64,000 bases of DNA, taken from positions 496,001 to 560,000 of the forward strand of contig NZ_FXAF01000002.1 in assembly GCF_900177415.1 (NCBI RefSeq), written 5' to 3'. The position numbers were made by a program, and so were the translations under genes. Each line of letters starts with the position of its first letter. The first letter of the stretch is position 1. Below, one piece after another: positions 60,744 to 64,000 of the stretch. The notes beneath the pieces were generated by a model. That model made no database searches, was not told the DNA's origin, and worked only from the letters and a program-made list of their open reading frames with translations. This DNA is from Xaviernesmea oryzae. GTDB lineage: Bacteria; Pseudomonadota; Alphaproteobacteria; Rhizobiales; Rhizobiaceae.

Positions 60744-61216
60744 CAGGCTATCTCCGCCGCTTCGCGCACCGCCGCGACGATGCTGTTATAGGCCCCGCAC
60801 CGACAGAGATTGCCGGACATGTATTCGCGAATCTCTTCGTCCGAACCCGCATGCCCCTCCCGGATGCAGGCGACGGCGGACATGATCTGGCCCGGCGTGC
60901 AATAACCGCACTGGAAGGCGTCGTTCTCGATGAACGCGGCCTGGACGGGGTGAAGATCGCCGCTTTCCGCCGCCAGCCCTTCGATCGTGGTGACCTGCCG
61001 GCCTTCGACCTGGGCGGCGAGCGTCAGGCAGGAGAGCACGCGCTTGCCGTCGACATGGCAGGTGCAGGCGCCGCACTGGCCCTGGTCGCAGCCCTTCTTG
61101 GTGCCGGTCAGCGACAGATGCTCGCGCAACGCGTCAAGCAGGGTGACGCGGGGCTCGACATCGAGCTCGTGCCGCCTCCCGTTGATATCGAGCGAAAGAT
61201 GGATGGTTCGTGTCAT
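60743..61216 (-). CDS. [2Fe-2S] subunit of molybdenum hydroxylase (PaoA/YagT-like)
   Basis: 157 residues: plant-type ferredoxin site GCDQGQCGACTCHVDGKRVLSC and the second cluster CGYCTPGQIM...CRCGAY. Carries electrons from Mo to FAD. First gene of the operon; divergent from a TetR gene with a palindrome in the gap. It begins directly at the ferredoxin domain, without the Tat signal of PaoA. Confidence 0.93.
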   Translation of the reverse strand: MTRTIHLSLDINGRRHELDVEPRVTLLDALREHLSLTGTKKGCDQGQCGACTCHVDGKRVLSCLTLAAQVEGRQVTTIEGLAAESGDLHPVQAAFIENDAFQCGYCTPGQIMSAVACIREGHAGSDEEIREYMSGNLCRCGAYNSIVAAVREAAEIA

Positions 61217-61382
61217 GGATCAAGCTCCTGCCATCGTCACGAGAATGAATTCAAAATCCAGAATGGGGTGGTCGGCCGTCGACCGGGTGCTATATTGATT
61301 TCCAACAAGAGAAGCCCCGGCACATTTGGGCATGGCATCCGGCTCCCTTCTGGAATAAGAAGTGGAAGGCACTCCAGATAAC

Positions 61383-61396
61383 CGGAGGCGCCTCCG
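61383..61396. promoter_or_regulatory. Candidate TetR operator
   Basis: Perfect 14-bp palindrome CGGAGGCGCCTCCG flanked by AAC/GTTT, in the 236-bp gap between the molybdenum hydroxylase operon and the TetR gene. Size and symmetry suit a TetR dimer. Confidence 0.55.
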
Positions 61397-61452
61397 TTTA
61401 AACTAGTGGCTTGTGGGATTTCGTCAAGCCCTCATTCGCCTGGAGCACCATT

Positions 61453-62046
61453 TTGGCCTCGGCCGAGCCCAAGACAGCATCGACCGCCTCCACCAAGCTT
61501 CGCGCCGACGCCCGCCGCAACCGGGACAAGCTGATCGAAGTGGCCGCCGCCGCCTTCGCGGAAAATGGCGTCGAGACCTCGCTGGAGGACATAGCGCGAC
61601 AGGCCGGCGTCGGCATCGGCACGCTCTACCGGCATTTTCCGACCCGCGAACATCTGGTCGAGGTCGTCTACCGCCGGGAATTGGAAAGCCTCGCCGCCGC
61701 GGCTACGGAACTCGCGGGGAAATATCCGCCGGATCTGGCGCTCGAAGAATGGACGCGCCGTTTCGTGGGCTATATCGCCGCCAAACGCGGCATGGCGAAC
61801 AGCCTGCGCATCCTGATGACCTCCAATTCCTCGCTCTTCGCCGAGGGCTCGGGGCTCATTCGCGGCGCTCTCGAAGGGCTGCTGAAGACTGCCGGAGAGG
61901 AAGGTTACATCCGTACCGACATCGAGACGACCGATCTTCTGCAGGCTCTGTCCAGCATCTATTCCATTCCGGATTCGCCGGAATGGCGCGAACGGGCGTA
62001 TCGGCTGATCGGTCTGCTGATGGATGGTTTGAGGGCGAAGAAATAG
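61453..62046 (+). CDS. TetR-family regulator beside the molybdenum hydroxylase operon
   Basis: About 197 residues. HTH AAAAFAENGVETSLEDIARQAG and GIGTLYRHFPTREHLVEVVY are typical TetR; the C-terminal ligand domain follows. No ATG fits; a TTG at 61453 with GGAG 7 bp upstream is chosen, while a TTG at 61411 would add 14 residues. Divergent from the hydroxylase operon and likely its repressor. Confidence 0.83.
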   Translation: MASAEPKTASTASTKLRADARRNRDKLIEVAAAAFAENGVETSLEDIARQAGVGIGTLYRHFPTREHLVEVVYRRELESLAAAATELAGKYPPDLALEEWTRRFVGYIAAKRGMANSLRILMTSNSSLFAEGSGLIRGALEGLLKTAGEEGYIRTDIETTDLLQALSSIYSIPDSPEWRERAYRLIGLLMDGLRAKK

Positions 62047-62440
62047 CGCCTCGAAATGGCCTATCGGGCCATCCTCGGCGCTCCTGTCGATGGCCAGATT
62101 TCGCATCGTCCTTGAACGGAAAATCAATCAATCCGCATTGGCAGGTATCCTGTTACTCCGCCCTCGGGTTTCATCGGATTATCCTTGTAAAATAACCGGA
62201 TAGCAGAACAAAAATCTGGGATTTTTCCACCCGAAAACGGTCAAAAATCGTTTTACATTGTCAAAATTCAATCTGTCGTTAAAGAGTTTGACCTAGGCTC
62301 CGGACCATGGCGCCGTCGCCGTCCGGCATGGCGCGGAACCGGTATGAGGCCGGTTCTCTTCCCCACACTGCCAGATATCAGATCTGCGCGTGAAAACGCG
62401 ATGCCTCTCCTCGAGGCTTCCTCATGTCGGAGCCGAACTC
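62047..62440. other. Intergenic region upstream of the chemoreceptor
   Basis: 394 bp without a supported gene. AT-rich centre (about 62200-62290), an AAAAATC-GATTTTT inverted repeat near 62210, a distant GGTCAAA...TTTGACC pair (about 62238-62295), and a GAACCGG/CCGGTTC hairpin near 62337-62360. Probably the chemoreceptor promoter and leader; no consensus EcfG site. Confidence 0.5.
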
Positions 62441-64000
62441 ATGTCCTGTCTCTCCATCCGCAGCTCGCTGATCGCCGTCTTCGGCGCGATAGCAGCGCTC
62501 ACCGCCGTTCTTTCCTGGGCGGCCATTTCCTCGCTCTCCCATGTCGCCGGCAATCTCGATACGATTTCCAACAATTCCCTTCGGAGCGTCCAAGCCTCCA
62601 AGAACATCGAGACGGCCATCCTCGGCATGACGATCGCCTACATGAGCCATCTCACGACGACGTCGGACTTCGGCATGGAAGCTGCGGAAAAGCTGATCAC
62701 CGAGCAGTCGGCAGCTCTGAAGTCCGCCCTCGACACCTACAAGCCGATGATTTCCGGCGACGACGAAAAGCAGCTCGTCGATCAGATCGCAACCGGCGTC
62801 GACAAATACGTGGCGGGCGGCGAAAAGATGCTGGGCTTCTCCCGCAAGGCTTCCGATGCCCGCGCCCGCGTCGAAATGGAGAAGATGCGCATCGCGATCC
62901 AGCCGGTCATGGAGGCCGTGACAGAGCTCGTCAAGGGGAACGCCGACGAGGCGGTCGTCGAAACCGCCAAGGCGGAGGCGACCTATGCCAGTGCGCTGAC
63001 CACGATGTATGCGATCCTTGGCGTCGTGTTCGTCCTGATCGCCGGCGCGGCCGTCTACGTCCTGACCGGCATCGCCCGCCCGATCCAGCGCATCACAGCC
63101 TCGATGAGCAATCTTGCCGCGGGCGACACGGCGACGGGAATTCCCTTCGCGGGCCGCAAGGACGAAGTCGGCGCCATGGCCGGCGCCGTCGAGGTCTTCC
63201 GCCAGGCCGCGATCTCCAACCGGCAGCTTCAGGAAGAGGCCGAAGAGGCCCGCGCCCGTGCCGAAGCCGACCGCATCCGCCTGCAGGAGGAAGCCGAAGC
63301 CGCCGCTCAGGCCCGCCTTCAGGAGGCCACGTCAGGCCTCGCCGCCGGTCTGCGCCGCCTCGCCTCCGGCGATCTCGCGTTCCAGCTCACCGAACCCTTC
63401 GCTCCGGATTTCGAGGCGCTGCGCGAAGACCTGAACTCCGCCGTCGCTCGCCTCAGCAGCGCCCTTTCGGAAGTCGCCTCCTCGGCCCAGTCGATCGACA
63501 GCGGCTCGCGCGAAGTAAGCCAGAGCGCCGACGACCTTTCGAAGCGCACGGAGCAGCAGGCCGCCTCGCTCGAGGAGACCGCCGCCGCTCTCGACGAGAT
63601 CACCGCCAACGTCTCGAACTCTTCCAAGCGCGCCGACGAGGCAAAGGCGATCGCGCGGGAGGCGAATGCCAGCGCGGCCCAGTCGGGCAGCGTCGTGGCG
63701 AACGCCGTCGACGCGATGCAGCGCATCGAACAGTCGTCCAGCCAGATCTCCAACATCATCGGCGTGATCGACGAGATCGCCTTCCAGACCAACCTGCTGG
63801 CGCTCAACGCCGGCGTCGAGGCAGCCCGCGCCGGCGAAGCCGGCAAGGGTTTCGCGGTCGTCGCCCAGGAAGTCCGCGAACTCGCCCAGCGCTCGGCCAA
63901 CGCCGCCAAGGAGATCAAGGACCTCATCCGCAATTCCGGCGCCGAGGTCCAAAACGGCGTGAAGCTGGTCCGCGAGACGGGCGACGCGCTGAAGACGATC
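62441..64000 (+). CDS. Transmembrane methyl-accepting chemotaxis protein (runs off the right edge)
   Basis: 520 codons from the ATG at 62441 (GGAG 8 bp upstream), open to the last base. TM1 about 7-29, periplasmic helical sensor (about 30-185), TM2 about 187-210 ([19 protein letters not shown]), HAMP ([18 protein letters not shown]), second HAMP-like linker, then the signalling domain with [20 protein letters not shown] at the tip. The C-terminal methylation helix is beyond the window. Ligand unknown. Confidence 0.92.
   Translation, partial: MSCLSIRSSLIAVFGAIAALTAVLSWAAISSLSHVAGNLDTISNNSLRSVQASKNIETAILGMTIAYMSHLTTTSDFGMEAAEKLITEQSAALKSALDTYKPMISGDDEKQLVDQIATGVDKYVAGGEKMLGFSRKASDARARVEMEKMRIAIQPVMEAVTELVKGNADEAVVETAKAEATYASALTTMYAILGVVFVLIAGAAVYVLTGIARPIQRITASMSNLAAGDTATGIPFAGRKDEVGAMAGAVEVFRQAAISNRQLQEEAEEARARAEADRIRLQEEAEAAAQARLQEATSGLAAGLRRLASGDLAFQLTEPFAPDFEALREDLNSAVARLSSALSEVASSAQSIDSGSREVSQSADDLSKRTEQQAASLEETAAALDEITANVSNSSKRADEAKAIAREANASAAQSGSVVANAVDAMQRIEQSSSQISNIIGVIDEIAFQTNLLALNAGVEAARAGEAGKGFAVVAQEVRELAQRSANAAKEIKDLIRNSGAEVQNGVKLVRETGDALKTI

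Overview
The window (high GC, dense, alpha-proteobacterial codon use) looks like chromosome of a Rhizobiaceae bacterium (Rhizobium, Neorhizobium, Sinorhizobium and relatives). The evidence is RIME-type palindromes, GGAAC-N16/17-CGTT promoters of the EcfG (RpoE2) class, an HWE-family histidine kinase, a CoxM/CoxN-like alternative oxidase and CUT1, TctCBA and basic-amino-acid transport cassettes. I found no tRNA, rRNA, IS element, phage gene or CRISPR array. Genes are cut at both ends: glgX on the left, a chemoreceptor on the right.

Layout. 1-15.6 kb: glycogen and trehalose enzymes (GlgX, TreZ) bracket a terminal oxidase cluster (subunit II with cytochrome c, fused I/III, a small membrane protein, a CtaG-like factor, a tri-heme cytochrome c), a PfpI-like protein, topoisomerase IB, an HWE sensor kinase and a BON-domain protein. 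15.6-21.5 kb: a CUT1 sugar ABC transporter with a divergent LacI regulator. 21.6-28.2 kb: a TctCBA tricarboxylate transporter with a DctB/DctD-like two-component pair. 28.4-33.5 kb: a DUF4126 membrane protein with a MerA-like flavoprotein, then an asparagine-synthetase-like amidotransferase coupled to a GNAT-like protein. 33.6-41 kb: small stress-type proteins, a DUF892 ferritin-like protein, a phospholipase-D/flippase/EEP cassette resembling E. coli ybhPON, a phosphoribosyltransferase and a candidate sRNA. 41-45.8 kb: a flavin monooxygenase with XRE-cupin regulator, an MFS permease and a globin-coupled chemoreceptor. 45.9-52.8 kb: a basic amino acid ABC transporter divergent from TetR-AruH-AruI, the arginine transaminase route. 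52.8-62 kb: a small stress protein, a DUF763 protein, an aminotransferase, a sulfite-oxidase-fold protein, a LysE exporter and a three-subunit molybdenum hydroxylase with a TetR regulator. 62.4-64 kb: a transmembrane chemoreceptor.

The main hidden layer is regulatory. Twelve exact GGAAC-N16/17-(C/G)GTT matches, plus four weaker ones, lie upstream of and correctly oriented to genes, mostly between 1-16 kb and 34-41 kb. This suggests a general-stress regulon covering the alternative oxidase, topoisomerase IB, the PLD/flippase cassette, DUF892 and several disordered small proteins. One weaker match heads a plus-strand interval with no convincing gene. That interval ends in a strong intrinsic terminator and carries ACCUCC and CCCCUCCCC segments, so it is probably an anti-Shine-Dalgarno sRNA. 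Several palindromic repeat families also occur. Two separate a binding-protein gene from its membrane-component genes, one is translated inside the CtaG-like protein and one encodes the C-terminus of the DUF763 protein.
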